Assembly: GCF_013385145.1 (NCBI RefSeq)
Contig: NZ_JABZEC010000006.1
Location: forward strand, 1-64,000
Direction: 5' to 3'
Source: Bombilactobacillus apium
GTDB lineage: Bacteria; Bacillota; Bacilli; Lactobacillales; Lactobacillaceae
Length of the DNA stretch: 64,000 nt
Shown here: one piece after another, positions 25,701 through 33,281 of the stretch
Layout of the letters: each line of letters begins with the position of its first letter
Numbering within the stretch: the first letter of the stretch is position 1
Translations under genes and position numbers: made by a program
The notes under the pieces: model-generated
What the model was told of the DNA's origin: nothing
Databases searched by the model: none
Seen by the model: the letters and a program-made list of their open reading frames with translations, nothing else

Positions 25701-26133
25701 TTATGAAATCATGGGACTTAAATATTCTGATCTAGAGTTTATTAAAGATACTCAACACTGTGGCATTACTAGGAAAAATTACCAGCAAATTAAAAAACAA
25801 GAAGGTGTCAGTGATAATTCAGAGTTTAAGTTTTCTCTCTTTCGCAATGATCGAATTAAGGTTGCAAATCCAGATACGGGAGAAATGATTGAAATGCGTT
25901 TTTGGTCACGAACTAAGCCTAGCCAAAAAGGATATACAGAACTCAAGCCTTTAGATGCATATGTGAATCAAAAAGATGAGATTCCAGTATACGGAAAAGT
26001 TAAAAAAGAAAAGCAAATTCAAAAACCCTTAGTCCCCAAGGGATGTAAGATCTGGAAAATTAGTACGGACATATTGGGCAAACCGTTCTGCTCGATACAA
26101 GAAGGCCCAGCACCTAAAGATATTATTGACTAA
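22744..26133 (+). CDS. cas9: CRISPR endonuclease Cas9, compact type II-A (St1Cas9-like)
   Basis: A 1129-residue RNA-guided nuclease. RuvC-I is GLDIGVASVGF with Asp10, the Arg-rich bridge helix follows (RRDRRGSRRLLRRQRQRR), RuvC-II is IVIEMPRD with Glu520, HNH is FDIDHIIPQSISYDDS with His607, and RuvC-III is HHHAVDAS with His745 and Asp748. All catalytic residues are present. Length and sequence along the whole chain follow S. thermophilus CRISPR1 Cas9 (1121 residues), including the PAM-interacting end (ISPFELYRREHG, KYYYKKLGSNIDITP). The ATG at 22744 is chosen for GGGGGG 6 nt upstream; an in-frame ATG at 22708 lacks a ribosome site. It lies downstream of the array instead of in front of cas1, followed directly by its tracrRNA. 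Confidence 0.98.
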   Translation: MNERISLGLDIGVASVGFSVLNIENGKILELGSRLFNATVAEENQTRRDRRGSRRLLRRQRQRRIDAARLLYQVGLIKDFSEEDFAKTFRNNWDPYQLRVQGLTQKLTMEQLANALYHLVKRRGISYALADADDEDNDNDYSASLQVNQKALQDQTPAQIQLARLQKYGQVRGRIDRGGSEIPLLNVFPNGAYIREAQMIIQCQRQYYPTVLTTEFEKQYLDILRRKRNYFVGPGSEKSRTDYGIYKTSGQTLNNLFEELIGHDSIYKDQLRAAAVSYTAQLFNVLNDLNNLTIATYEDGKMPPADKQKIIDSLRSSTKATSMMTLIKKVAHCQTEDIRGYRLNPKTDKPEFSSMDNYRKVHRTLVPLGVDINGWPNDFYDQLSFIMTLNTEDGEIRRRLVTDLQPKYAFLTDETIQILIDQKHSFDITSNNKWHRFSLKTMRRLIPEMLQQPKEQMTLLTEMGLVHPEHKHYQDYKYLPYKQIAADIFNPVASKAVREALKIVNAVLKKYGEIEDIVIEMPRDDNAEDEKKQIKKFQADNAKTKDKALEAFINALGDRQAVKNRLNGKLMTQIRLWYLQDGKCLYSGQNMLPEDILSNSGNFDIDHIIPQSISYDDSLNNKTLCFKAMNDQKGQKTPYEFMTDGGGQGWAEFKAQVNRSNRLSKIQKKNLLFDENVQDIEVRKRFISRNLVDTRYASRVVLNSLQDFFRGREKPTKVTVIRGKFTSNMRKHWHLNKSRETFHHHAVDASIIAVTPFLRVWKKGRTIFPVKVGERTIDIETGELLDDQDFAHDLLAEPYNNFVTQLQKIEPKIKFSHQVDKKMNRRVSKDTIYSVRSTQLGKDKHPTDYLLRKTDDLYTVKGYEDFQKVYKKDPQQFLLAQIDPRSFQRLVEIVENYPDSQEVVDNANQVKQKKISPFELYRREHGCVRKYAKHNNGPLIRNLKYYYKKLGSNIDITPTSARNKKVVLLSLNPWRTDVYWNPDTRNYEIMGLKYSDLEFIKDTQHCGITRKNYQQIKKQEGVSDNSEFKFSLFRNDRIKVANPDTGEMIEMRFWSRTKPSQKGYTELKPLDAYVNQKDEIPVYGKVKKEKQIQKPLVPKGCKIWKISTDILGKPFCSIQEGPAPKDIID

Positions 26134-26154
26134 ATTAGGCGAATGTGGTATCTT
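26126..26154 (+). promoter_or_regulatory. tracrRNA promoter overlapping the cas9 stop codon
   Basis: TTGACT (26126-26131), 17 bp, TATCTT (26149-26154) with an extended -10 TGG. The -35 contains the last codons and first base of the stop of cas9. Predicted start about 26161. Confidence 0.8.
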
Positions 26155-26160
26155 ACTAAT

Positions 26161-26290
26161 TGTAGGGGACGCCTTATATGTTTGAATATTCAAGCGACTT
26201 AGTTTTACCATTACTAAATCTTTAAGAATCTACAAAAATAAGGTTTTATACCGAATTTACTAGTGCTCCTTAACGAGCACTAGTTTTTTT
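26161..26290 (+). ncRNA. tracrRNA
   Basis: About 130 nt. A 5' hairpin GTAGGG-GACG-CCTTAT corresponds to a hairpin with the same GACG loop in the S. thermophilus CRISPR1 tracrRNA region. The anti-repeat (26202-26227) is a perfect 26-nt complement of the array repeat (positions 11-36). Then come the bulge and nexus (CTACAAAAATAAGG, TTTTATACCGAA) as in St1, and a 10-bp terminator stem ACTAGTGCTC/GAGCACTAGT (26259-26284) with T7. It pairs with pre-crRNA for RNase III processing and Cas9 loading. Confidence 0.93.
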
Positions 26291-26310
26291 ATTTTTCGAA
26301 GATCTAATAC

Positions 26311-26339
26311 TTGACAGCTTTCCTATTAGCCAGTAGAAT
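26311..26339 (+). promoter_or_regulatory. Strong promoter of the small gene after tracrRNA
   Basis: TTGACA (26311-26316), 17 bp, TAGAAT (26334-26339). Perfect -35 and spacing. It starts 27 bp after the tracrRNA terminator stem. Confidence 0.85.
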
Positions 26340-26371
26340 GACCTTTAATCTATGAAAGGGAGGTAATGAAC

Positions 26372-26500
26372 ATGAATATGAACAAACTTCGAATCCAGCT
26401 CGACACAGCTTCACAGACGTTCATTGCCTTGGATCCAAACAGAAATGAAAGTGGACAAGGCAAAACAATTCAAGAAGCAATTTCTCATTTGCAACGATAA
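26372..26500 (+). CDS. Small protein of unknown function (42 residues)
   Basis: The frame MNMNKLRIQLDT continues with SQTFIALDPNRNESGQGKTI and QEAISHLQR, ending TAA at 26498-26500. GGGAGG lies 8 nt before the ATG at 26372 (an earlier in-frame ATG at 26366 is too close). Strong promoter, good ribosome site and strong terminator make it a complete, probably well-expressed monocistronic gene. The beta-strand then GKTIQEAISHL pattern faintly recalls the HicB antitoxin fold, but it is much shorter. Whether it is linked to the CRISPR locus or is a neighbour of argS is unknown. Confidence 0.75.
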   Translation: MNMNKLRIQLDTASQTFIALDPNRNESGQGKTIQEAISHLQR

Positions 26501-26505
26501 TTTTT

Positions 26506-26536
26506 AGACTGACTTCATTAGAAGCCAGTCTTTTTA
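26506..26536 (+). terminator. Terminator of the small gene
   Basis: AGACTGACTTC-ATTA-GAAGCCAGTCT followed by TTTTTAA, 6 bp after the stop codon. Confidence 0.9.
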
Positions 26537-26544
26537 ATTCTTGA

Positions 26545-26760
26545 AATTATGGAACCTTTAGTCTAAGATGAAGAAGCAAAGAAATAAAGTATCAGCTAGT
26601 TAGATGACAGTGAGGCTAGGAGAGTGCGACCTAGCATTAAATTGATACCGTCGCGACTTTGTGCAAATTTAAATAAATTTAAAAAGTGGATTACTAATCA
26701 AATAGAGTGGTACCGCGGGTTGTCTCGTCTCTTAATTTTTAAGGGGATGAGACTTTTTTT
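26545..26760 (+). promoter_or_regulatory. T-box leader of argS
   Basis: The T-box AGTGGTACCGCGG is at 26706-26718, followed by the terminator GTCTCGTCTC/GGGATGAGAC (26722-26753) and T8. The 5' limit is approximate. Should induce argS when tRNA-Arg is uncharged. Confidence 0.9.
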
Positions 26761-26772
26761 ATGGAGGAAATT

Positions 26773-28482
26773 ATGAAATTAGAAGAAGCTAAACGGACGG
26801 TCCAAGAAGCTATTAGTACAGCTTTGACGGAGATTGCACCACAAGTTTTAACCGCCCAAAAAGTTATGAATTTATTGGAAGTGCCAAAAAACGATCGAAT
26901 GGGAGACTTTGCTTTTCCAGCGTTTCAGCTCGCCAAGAATTTGCACCAAGCTCCGCAACAAATTGCTCAGCAAATTTTAGATCAGCTGGATCAAACGGCT
27001 TTTGCAAAGGTTCAAGTGCAAGGCCCATATTTGAATTTTTTCTTACACCGTGAAGAAGTTGCCGCAACGACTCTGGCGGAAGTAATTGCCGCAGGAGCAG
27101 ATTTTGGAAGTAGTGCTCAAGGTCAACAAAAGCAAGTCGTTATTGATATGTCTTCCCCGAATATTGCCAAACCCATGTCGATGGGGCATTTACGTTCAAC
27201 CGTTATCGGAAATTCAATCGCCAAGATTTTAACTAAGTTAGACTATCAACCGGTGAAAATTAATCACTTGGGTGATTGGGGAACTCAATTTGGAAAATTG
27301 ATGGTGGCTTATAAAAAATGGGGCTCTGAAGAAGATGTCAAGCGAGATCCGATTAATAGCCTGCAAAAGTATTATGTGAAATTTCACCAACTAGACCAAG
27401 AACATCCCGAGTTAGATGATGAAGCGCGAGAATGGTTCAAAAAATTGGAAAATGGAGACCAAGAGGCAACCTATTTATGGAGGTGGTTCCGCAAAGAATC
27501 CCTGAAGGCCTTTACTAAAGTTTATGATCAACTGGGTGTAACTTTTGACTCCTTCAAGGGAGAAGCTTTCTATAATGATAAAATGTCGGAGATCACAGAC
27601 TTATTAGAAGAAAAAGGACTCCTCCAAACCAGTAAAGGCGCGGAAATTGTTGATTTGGGTCCGGATTTACCACCAGCTTTAATCAAAAAATCAGATGGGG
27701 CAACTTTATATATCACCCGGGATTTAGCCGCCGCTTTGTATCGGCAGCGAACCTACCATTTTGCCAAAGCACTTTATGTCGTGGGGAGTGAACAAAGTGT
27801 TCACTTTGAGCAATTAAAAGCGGTCTTACAAAAAATGGGTTACGATTGGGCCCAAGATATTGAGCATATTCGCTTCGGCTTAATTACTTCTGGAGGGAAG
27901 AAGCTATCAACTCGAGCTGGTCGAGTGATCTTATTAGAAGATGTTTTACATGATTCGGTCCAATTGGCCCAAGCTCAAATTGATGCCAAAAATCCGACTT
28001 TGCCGGATAAGGAAACCGTTGCCCACGCAGTAGGAGTAGGTGCAGTGATCTTCCATGATTTGAAAAATAATCGAACCGATAACTTTGATTTCCAATTAGA
28101 AGAAGTAGTTCGATTTGAAGGAGAAACCGGCCCCTATGTTCAATATACCCATGCCCGAGCTCAAAGTGTTCTGCGCAAGGCTGCGACTCAAGTTCAAGAG
28201 CAGTCGACAATTATAACTGTGGGCGAGAGTGATTGGAATATTGTTAAACAACTGGCTAACTTCCCCGAAGTTATAACGCAAGCTGGAGCTCAGCGGGAAC
28301 CATCAGTGATTGCTAAATATGCCTTACGGCTAGCAAAATCCTTTAATCACTACTACGCTCACAGTAAGATTCTAGTGGCTGATGAACAATTGGATTATCG
28401 TTTAAATCTTTTAAAAGCAACTACAATTGTTTTGAAAGAAGCCTTAAACCTTTTGGGTGTTCAAGCACCTGATGAAATGTAA
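26773..28482 (+). CDS. argS: Arginyl-tRNA synthetase
   Basis: A 569-residue class I synthetase charging tRNA-Arg. The HIGH-type motif lies in IAKPMSMGHLRSTVIG near residues 135-150. GGKKLSTRAG occupies the KMSKS position, which in this enzyme family is degenerate. The C-terminal DALR anticodon-binding domain is seen around YVQYTHARAQSVL to the end. The ATG at 26773 has GGAGGAAATT in front; the ATG at 26761 lies before that ribosome site and is not the start. Controlled by the T-box leader; terminated by a hairpin at 28498. Confidence 0.97.
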   Translation: MKLEEAKRTVQEAISTALTEIAPQVLTAQKVMNLLEVPKNDRMGDFAFPAFQLAKNLHQAPQQIAQQILDQLDQTAFAKVQVQGPYLNFFLHREEVAATTLAEVIAAGADFGSSAQGQQKQVVIDMSSPNIAKPMSMGHLRSTVIGNSIAKILTKLDYQPVKINHLGDWGTQFGKLMVAYKKWGSEEDVKRDPINSLQKYYVKFHQLDQEHPELDDEAREWFKKLENGDQEATYLWRWFRKESLKAFTKVYDQLGVTFDSFKGEAFYNDKMSEITDLLEEKGLLQTSKGAEIVDLGPDLPPALIKKSDGATLYITRDLAAALYRQRTYHFAKALYVVGSEQSVHFEQLKAVLQKMGYDWAQDIEHIRFGLITSGGKKLSTRAGRVILLEDVLHDSVQLAQAQIDAKNPTLPDKETVAHAVGVGAVIFHDLKNNRTDNFDFQLEEVVRFEGETGPYVQYTHARAQSVLRKAATQVQEQSTIITVGESDWNIVKQLANFPEVITQAGAQREPSVIAKYALRLAKSFNHYYAHSKILVADEQLDYRLNLLKATTIVLKEALNLLGVQAPDEM

Positions 28483-28497
28483 AATAATATTATTCAA

Positions 28498-28535
28498 AAA
28501 TTCCGTGATCTCAATCGAGGGCACGGAATTTTTTT
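28498..28535 (+). terminator. Terminator of argS
   Basis: AAATTCCGTG and CACGGAATTT with T-run. It may serve both argS and the convergent rluA-type gene, whose stop lies inside it. Confidence 0.85.
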
Positions 28536-29406
28536 AGTAAGCTTGTGTGAGTTGATAAAATGAGGCTGGAGTCGCCGCAAAGACGGTTCGGACTTGTTTT
28601 TGAAAGGGAAGTTGATAACTTAAATGTTGGGCGTGTAAATACAGGCGTCCTGCTGGCTGAGAGCTATAGAGGGGATCACCTAAAATCGGACAACCGATAC
28701 TTTGTAAATGAACCCGAATCTGATGAGTTCGACCGGTAAAAAGTTGGAGTTGTAACAAGGCATATTGTTGATTATGCTGTAAAATTCGGTAATCTGTCCG
28801 GGCTGCTAAACCCGAGCCATCGATCCGCCGTTTCCGGCGATCTTTGGGATCCAATCCGATTGGAGCAGTGATCCTAGCTTGGAGAGCCATTTGCGGGTGA
28901 TAAGGGACAACTGCAAGGTAGGTTCGTTGCAGAGTCTTATTGGCTAATTGGGCTTCAATGATCGGAACAATCAAGGGATTTTTAGCCACCATGATGGCAC
29001 CACTAGTTAACATATCTAGGCGATGTAACATGAGGGGAGGCTGGGATAAGTAAGTCGTTAATTCATTAAAGAGAGTCGTTTTTTCTTCTGGTTGGTTGGG
29101 GTGCGTTTTGATTCCCGCGGGCTTATTGACGATTAGGAGATCGGTATCTTCATAGAGAATTTGGCAAGTAATCCGAGGAGCCGGCAAGTAGCGTTGCCTT
29201 TTGAGATCAGCTGATAGAGCTAGATCAATCCGGTTGCCGTTAAAAAGCAATTGATTGAAGGATTGGTAGTGGTGGTTGATCAAAATACTACGATTAATGC
29301 GTAATTGATGCTGCCATTTTCGGGGCAGTTGCCAATAGTTAAGGGCTGCCCGCACACTTAAGGGGCGGGGTAAGTTTTGGACAGTAAAATGACGTTCTAA
29401 GATCAA
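28534..29406 (-). CDS. RluA-family 23S rRNA/tRNA pseudouridine synthase
   Basis: About 290 residues. The catalytic motif MLHRLDMLTSG carries the conserved Asp, followed downstream by GRTHQIRVHLQSIGCPILGDPLY, typical of RluA/RluD enzymes that isomerise uridine to pseudouridine in rRNA. A short N-terminal S4-like segment is present (LSVRAALNYWQLPRKW). TTG at 29406 is chosen because GAGGTG is close upstream. An in-frame ATG at 29445 would overlap the start of the divergent penicillin-binding protein. The substrate position cannot be assigned. Confidence 0.88.
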   Translation of the reverse strand: MILERHFTVQNLPRPLSVRAALNYWQLPRKWQHQLRINRSILINHHYQSFNQLLFNGNRIDLALSADLKRQRYLPAPRITCQILYEDTDLLIVNKPAGIKTHPNQPEEKTTLFNELTTYLSQPPLMLHRLDMLTSGAIMVAKNPLIVPIIEAQLANKTLQRTYLAVVPYHPQMALQARITAPIGLDPKDRRKRRIDGSGLAARTDYRILQHNQQYALLQLQLFTGRTHQIRVHLQSIGCPILGDPLYSSQPAGRLYLHAQHLSYQLPFQKQVRTVFAATPASFYQLTQAY

Positions 29407-29443
29407 AAGACACCTCAAATATATAATATGGTAAAATAGAATC

Positions 29444-31516
29444 ATGAAATTTGATAATAAACTAAATTTAACCAAGCTGCAAGCCATGTTTCGAAACTTT
29501 GGTCGCTGGCTGCACGCAGTAACTAAACAATATCACTTAATTCGATTGTTCATTTTGGTCGGTTTGAGCGTATTTTTAATCATTAGTGTTTGGGGAACTT
29601 TCAAAGCTAAAACAGCTAATGTTTACAATTTAAAATCAAGCTTACAAACGACAACGGATATTATTGACGCCAATGGTTCTAAAGCCGGATCCTTGTATTC
29701 GCAGAAGGGAACTTTCGTCAAACTTGATCATATTTCCAAGGACATGCAAAATGCCGTAATTGTGACGGAAGACCGCACCTTTTGGACCAATTATGGTTTT
29801 AGTATCAAGGGTTATGGTCGAGCTTTTCTGGGGATTTTATTACACCGACAAATTGTAGGTGGAGGGAGTACGTTAACTCAACAATTGGTGAAAAATTCCC
29901 TATTGAATCAAAAACAAAAGCTTCAGCGAAAGGTTGAAGAATTCTTTTTAGCAGTTGAAATTAACAGAATCTATTCCAAATCGGATATTTTATCCATGTA
30001 TTTGAATAATTCCTATTTTGGAAATGGAATTTGGGGAGTTCAAGATGCTGCTAAACGTTATTTTGACGTTAATGCTAGTCAATTGGATGCAGCACAGGCC
30101 GCAACTTTGGCAGCGATGTTACGGAACCCGAGCTACTATGATCCTATTCACCACCCGGACCATTCCAAGGCCCGGAGAAACTTAATTGTGCAGCTAATGG
30201 TGCAAAATCAAAAAATTTCTTCCGAATCAGGGCAGCTAGCTAAGAGTCAACCAGTAGAGATTACTAACGGTTATAACTACTTGGATAGTTATCGTTACCC
30301 GTCGTATTTTGATGCAGTGATTTCAGAGGCTGAAAGTCGCTATCATTTAAGTGAGTCGGAATTACTGAATAAAGGCTACAAAATTTATACTTCTTTGGAT
30401 ACCCAGATTCAACAACAAATGCAAGGAGCTTTACAACAGGATGAGCTGTTTCCGGCTAGCAATGCCGACGGAACTAAAGCTCAAGTGGCTTCAATTGCGA
30501 TTAATCCGACCGATGGTGGAGTGATGGCCGTGATGGGAGGCCGGGATCAAAATGCCTTTCGTTCCTTTAACCGAGCTACGCAAATGCGACGGCAGCCGGG
30601 GTCAACTATTAAACCGTTAGCCGTTTATACCCCTGCGGTTGAGGCCGGTTATAAATTAGATACCGAATTACCTAACAAAATTACTAGTTTTGGGAAAGAT
30701 AACTATACTCCTAAAAACGCTGACGACACATATAGTGATAAGATTCCGATGTATAAGGCGTTAGCTAATAGTGAAAATATTCCGGCTGTTTCGGTTTTGG
30801 ATAAAATTGGGATTAATAAGGGAGTTTCTTCATTAGAGAACTTCGGAATTAAAGTTGCTCCCGGTGATCAAAACTTAGCTTTGGCTTTAGGAGGTCTGGA
30901 AAGGGGCGTGACCCCTTATCAAATTGCTCGAGCTTATACTGCTTTTGCTAATGAAGGGAAGATTGTTCAGACTCATTTTATTAGAAAAATTGTCGACGCT
31001 CAGGGTGTTTTAATCGCCGCTAATCGCAAGAAATCACCGAAGCCAATTATGAGTAAGAAAACGGCTGAAACCATGACTAGCATGATGCTCGGGGTTTATA
31101 CTCAAGGTACCGGACAGGCTGCTCAACCGGCTAATTATCAAATTGCGGGCAAGACCGGAAGTACTGAAGTTCCTCGAAGTTATGGGATTGGGACCAAAGA
31201 TCAGTGGATGGTGGCTTATACTCCTGATATCGTGGTCTCAACTTGGTTAGGCTATGATAAAACTGATGCCGGTCATTTTCTTCAAGGACGAACTGAGCAA
31301 GCTATCACACCAGTTTTTAAGACCGAAATGACTAATATTTTGCAATATACGAAGGATTCTAGTTTTGGGGTTAAGGATGCTAATCAGATCATGTCCCAAA
31401 ATTCAGCGAAACATCATGCTTCTGGTTTCTTAGGAAACTTACAGGATCAGCTAGACGATGCTCGCAAAAATGTGACGCAATGGTATAATCAAATTAAAGG
31501 GATTTTCCCACATTAA
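29444..31516 (+). CDS. Class A penicillin-binding protein (PBP1A family)
   Basis: A 690-residue bifunctional peptidoglycan synthase with a cytoplasmic N-terminus, one membrane helix at about 33-50, a glycosyltransferase domain (about 75-250; EDRTFW and GGSTLTQQLVKN) and a transpeptidase domain with SxxK at Ser387 (PGSTIKPL), SEN (NSENIPA) and KTGS at about 570. It polymerises and crosslinks lipid II outside the membrane. The ATG at 29444 has no good Shine-Dalgarno and a TATAAT lies only about 25 bp upstream, so the leader is very short or absent. It is divergent from the pseudouridine synthase and followed by ylbF. Confidence 0.94.
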   Translation: MKFDNKLNLTKLQAMFRNFGRWLHAVTKQYHLIRLFILVGLSVFLIISVWGTFKAKTANVYNLKSSLQTTTDIIDANGSKAGSLYSQKGTFVKLDHISKDMQNAVIVTEDRTFWTNYGFSIKGYGRAFLGILLHRQIVGGGSTLTQQLVKNSLLNQKQKLQRKVEEFFLAVEINRIYSKSDILSMYLNNSYFGNGIWGVQDAAKRYFDVNASQLDAAQAATLAAMLRNPSYYDPIHHPDHSKARRNLIVQLMVQNQKISSESGQLAKSQPVEITNGYNYLDSYRYPSYFDAVISEAESRYHLSESELLNKGYKIYTSLDTQIQQQMQGALQQDELFPASNADGTKAQVASIAINPTDGGVMAVMGGRDQNAFRSFNRATQMRRQPGSTIKPLAVYTPAVEAGYKLDTELPNKITSFGKDNYTPKNADDTYSDKIPMYKALANSENIPAVSVLDKIGINKGVSSLENFGIKVAPGDQNLALALGGLERGVTPYQIARAYTAFANEGKIVQTHFIRKIVDAQGVLIAANRKKSPKPIMSKKTAETMTSMMLGVYTQGTGQAAQPANYQIAGKTGSTEVPRSYGIGTKDQWMVAYTPDIVVSTWLGYDKTDAGHFLQGRTEQAITPVFKTEMTNILQYTKDSSFGVKDANQIMSQNSAKHHASGFLGNLQDQLDDARKNVTQWYNQIKGIFPH

Positions 31517-31531
31517 TAGAGGAGAAATTAC

Positions 31532-31873
31532 ATGATCAACGTTTACGACACCGCGAATCAATTAGAGCAGGACTTACGCCAAACCGAAGAAGTATTGGGC
31601 TTGCAGGCTGCTTTTGCCCAATTAAAAGCTGACCCGATGGCTTTCGGTTTATTCCAACAATTGCAACAGTTGCAGGATAAATTGCAAACGCAACAAGCTA
31701 ATAATGAAGAGTTGGACAATGATACAATTCAACAGTTGCAAACTTTGTCTCAGCAATTATCTAAGTATGATGTAGTTCAAAAGTTGATGGAAGCTGAACG
31801 TAAAGTTAATGGCATGATGGAACAATTGAACCAAATTATTTCTAAGCCAATTGCTGATATCTATAACGGCTAA
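31532..31873 (+). CDS. YlbF/YmcA family regulator
   Basis: A 113-residue all-helical protein. It is rich in Gln and Leu with heptad-like spacing and matches the YlbF/YmcA (Com_YlbF) family. In Bacillus, YlbF, YmcA and YaaT form the Y-complex that acts with RNase Y and affects competence and biofilm formation; the function in lactobacilli is less clear. The ATG at 31532 follows AGAGGAGAAATTAC. Probably co-transcribed with the PBP gene 15 bp upstream. Confidence 0.85.
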   Translation: MINVYDTANQLEQDLRQTEEVLGLQAAFAQLKADPMAFGLFQQLQQLQDKLQTQQANNEELDNDTIQQLQTLSQQLSKYDVVQKLMEAERKVNGMMEQLNQIISKPIADIYNG

Positions 31874-31927
31874 AAGTTTTTCAATAAGTAAAAAGATTTT
31901 GAAATCAGATAATTTTGTCCGATAGGC

Positions 31928-31972
31928 AAATAGGCGAATGAAAATTTTAGTTTTCATTCGCCTATTTATTAA
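31928..31972 (+). terminator. Strong terminator after ylbF
   Basis: AAATAGGCGAATGAAAA (31928-31944) pairs perfectly with TTTTCATTCGCCTATTT (31951-31967). Confidence 0.9.
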
Positions 31973-32101
31973 TTGTTAAAGCTATTTTTAATAAAAAATT
32001 GGAGCAAGATCCAAGTATTAGCTAGAGAATCTCAACTAGGATCCAAGTTGAACTAGTAACTTGAATTTTAAATATTTTTGACTATACGAGGGGGAGACGT
32101 A

Positions 32102-33280
32102 ATGAAATTTATTCATGCCGCGGATCTTCATTTGGGAAGTCCTTTTAAAGGACTGACTCAATTATCTGCTTCTTGGCAAGAAAAAGTTCAAGAAGCTTTG
32201 ACAACGGCTTTTGACCGGCTAGTAAAGTTTGCTATTCAAGAAGAAGTAGATTTTATTATCTTGGCTGGTGATGAATTTGATCAAGTGGATCGCGATTTGC
32301 ATTCGCAGTTGTATTTACGCCAGAAATTTCAGGAATTAGGGCAACAAAAAATTGTCGTCTTTATGATCTATGGCAACCATGACTATTTAACTAGCAGTTC
32401 AGCGATGATTTCTTGGCCCGATAATGTCCATGTTTTTGGGCCGCAGGTCACGACCAAAGTTTTTACTGCTGCTGATCAGACCCGGGTAGCGTTAACTGGT
32501 TTTAGCTATGACCAAAATCATATTCGAGCAGATCGGCTAGGAGAATACCCCAATCGTTTGGCGGAAGTCGACTATCAAATCGGTCTCTTGCATGGTCAAC
32601 TGGGTAAGGAACACCAAGGCGACTATGCCCCTTTTACTTTGGCGGAATTACGTTCGAAGGGATACGATTATTGGGCTTTAGGACATATTCATAAGCGTGA
32701 AATCTTGAGTCAAGATCCGTGGATTGTTTATCCGGGAAACTTGCAAGGACGGCATCGAAATGAGGCTGGAGCTAAAGGATTTTATTTGGTAACTGTTCAG
32801 CGCGGCCAAACCCGGTTGGATTTTCAAGCCTGTGCACCAGTAATTTGGCAAAATCAGACTTGTTCAGTAGCCGGGGTCCAGGATCTAGATGGTTTGTTAC
32901 AGAAGTTGCGCGCGGCTATTATTAGCCCAGAGCAGACTTTAGTGGAATTAACCTTAGAAGATAGCTCCCAGCTGACAGTAGAGCTTCAACAACGTTTGAG
33001 TGATCCGGCCTTACTAGAAAATTTACAGACGACTAATAATTATGTCTATCGTTTACAGTTAGCAGCTTCCGCTTTACAGGCGGTCACACAACTTGATCTT
33101 AAATTTTGGCAGCAAGCAGCCCAGAAAGTGTTTACTTCCGAGCAGTTGGCCGACTTATTGAATCAAGGAAAACTCCAGAATAATCCTTTGATTCGTAGTT
33201 TAATTCAGGATCCGCAGTTTTTAAAGAGCGTCCAAGAACGGGCACAAAATTTTATTAATCAACCTGAAACGGAGGTTTAA
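32102..33280 (+). CDS. yhaO: DNA repair exonuclease YhaO (SbcD/Mre11-like)
   Basis: A 392-residue calcineurin-like metallophosphoesterase. The metal-binding motifs are HAADLHLG (residues 4-11), GDEFDQVD, GNHDYL and GHIHKRE. By homology to SbcD/Mre11 it is the nuclease partner of the ATPase encoded next (yhaN). The ATG at 32102 follows GGGGGAGACGTA; a TTG at 32078 in frame is less likely. First gene of the yhaO-yhaN-yhaM unit, a conserved order in Bacillota. One base separates it from yhaN. Confidence 0.92.
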   Translation: MKFIHAADLHLGSPFKGLTQLSASWQEKVQEALTTAFDRLVKFAIQEEVDFIILAGDEFDQVDRDLHSQLYLRQKFQELGQQKIVVFMIYGNHDYLTSSSAMISWPDNVHVFGPQVTTKVFTAADQTRVALTGFSYDQNHIRADRLGEYPNRLAEVDYQIGLLHGQLGKEHQGDYAPFTLAELRSKGYDYWALGHIHKREILSQDPWIVYPGNLQGRHRNEAGAKGFYLVTVQRGQTRLDFQACAPVIWQNQTCSVAGVQDLDGLLQKLRAAIISPEQTLVELTLEDSSQLTVELQQRLSDPALLENLQTTNNYVYRLQLAASALQAVTQLDLKFWQQAAQKVFTSEQLADLLNQGKLQNNPLIRSLIQDPQFLKSVQERAQNFINQPETEV

Positions 33281-33281
33281 A

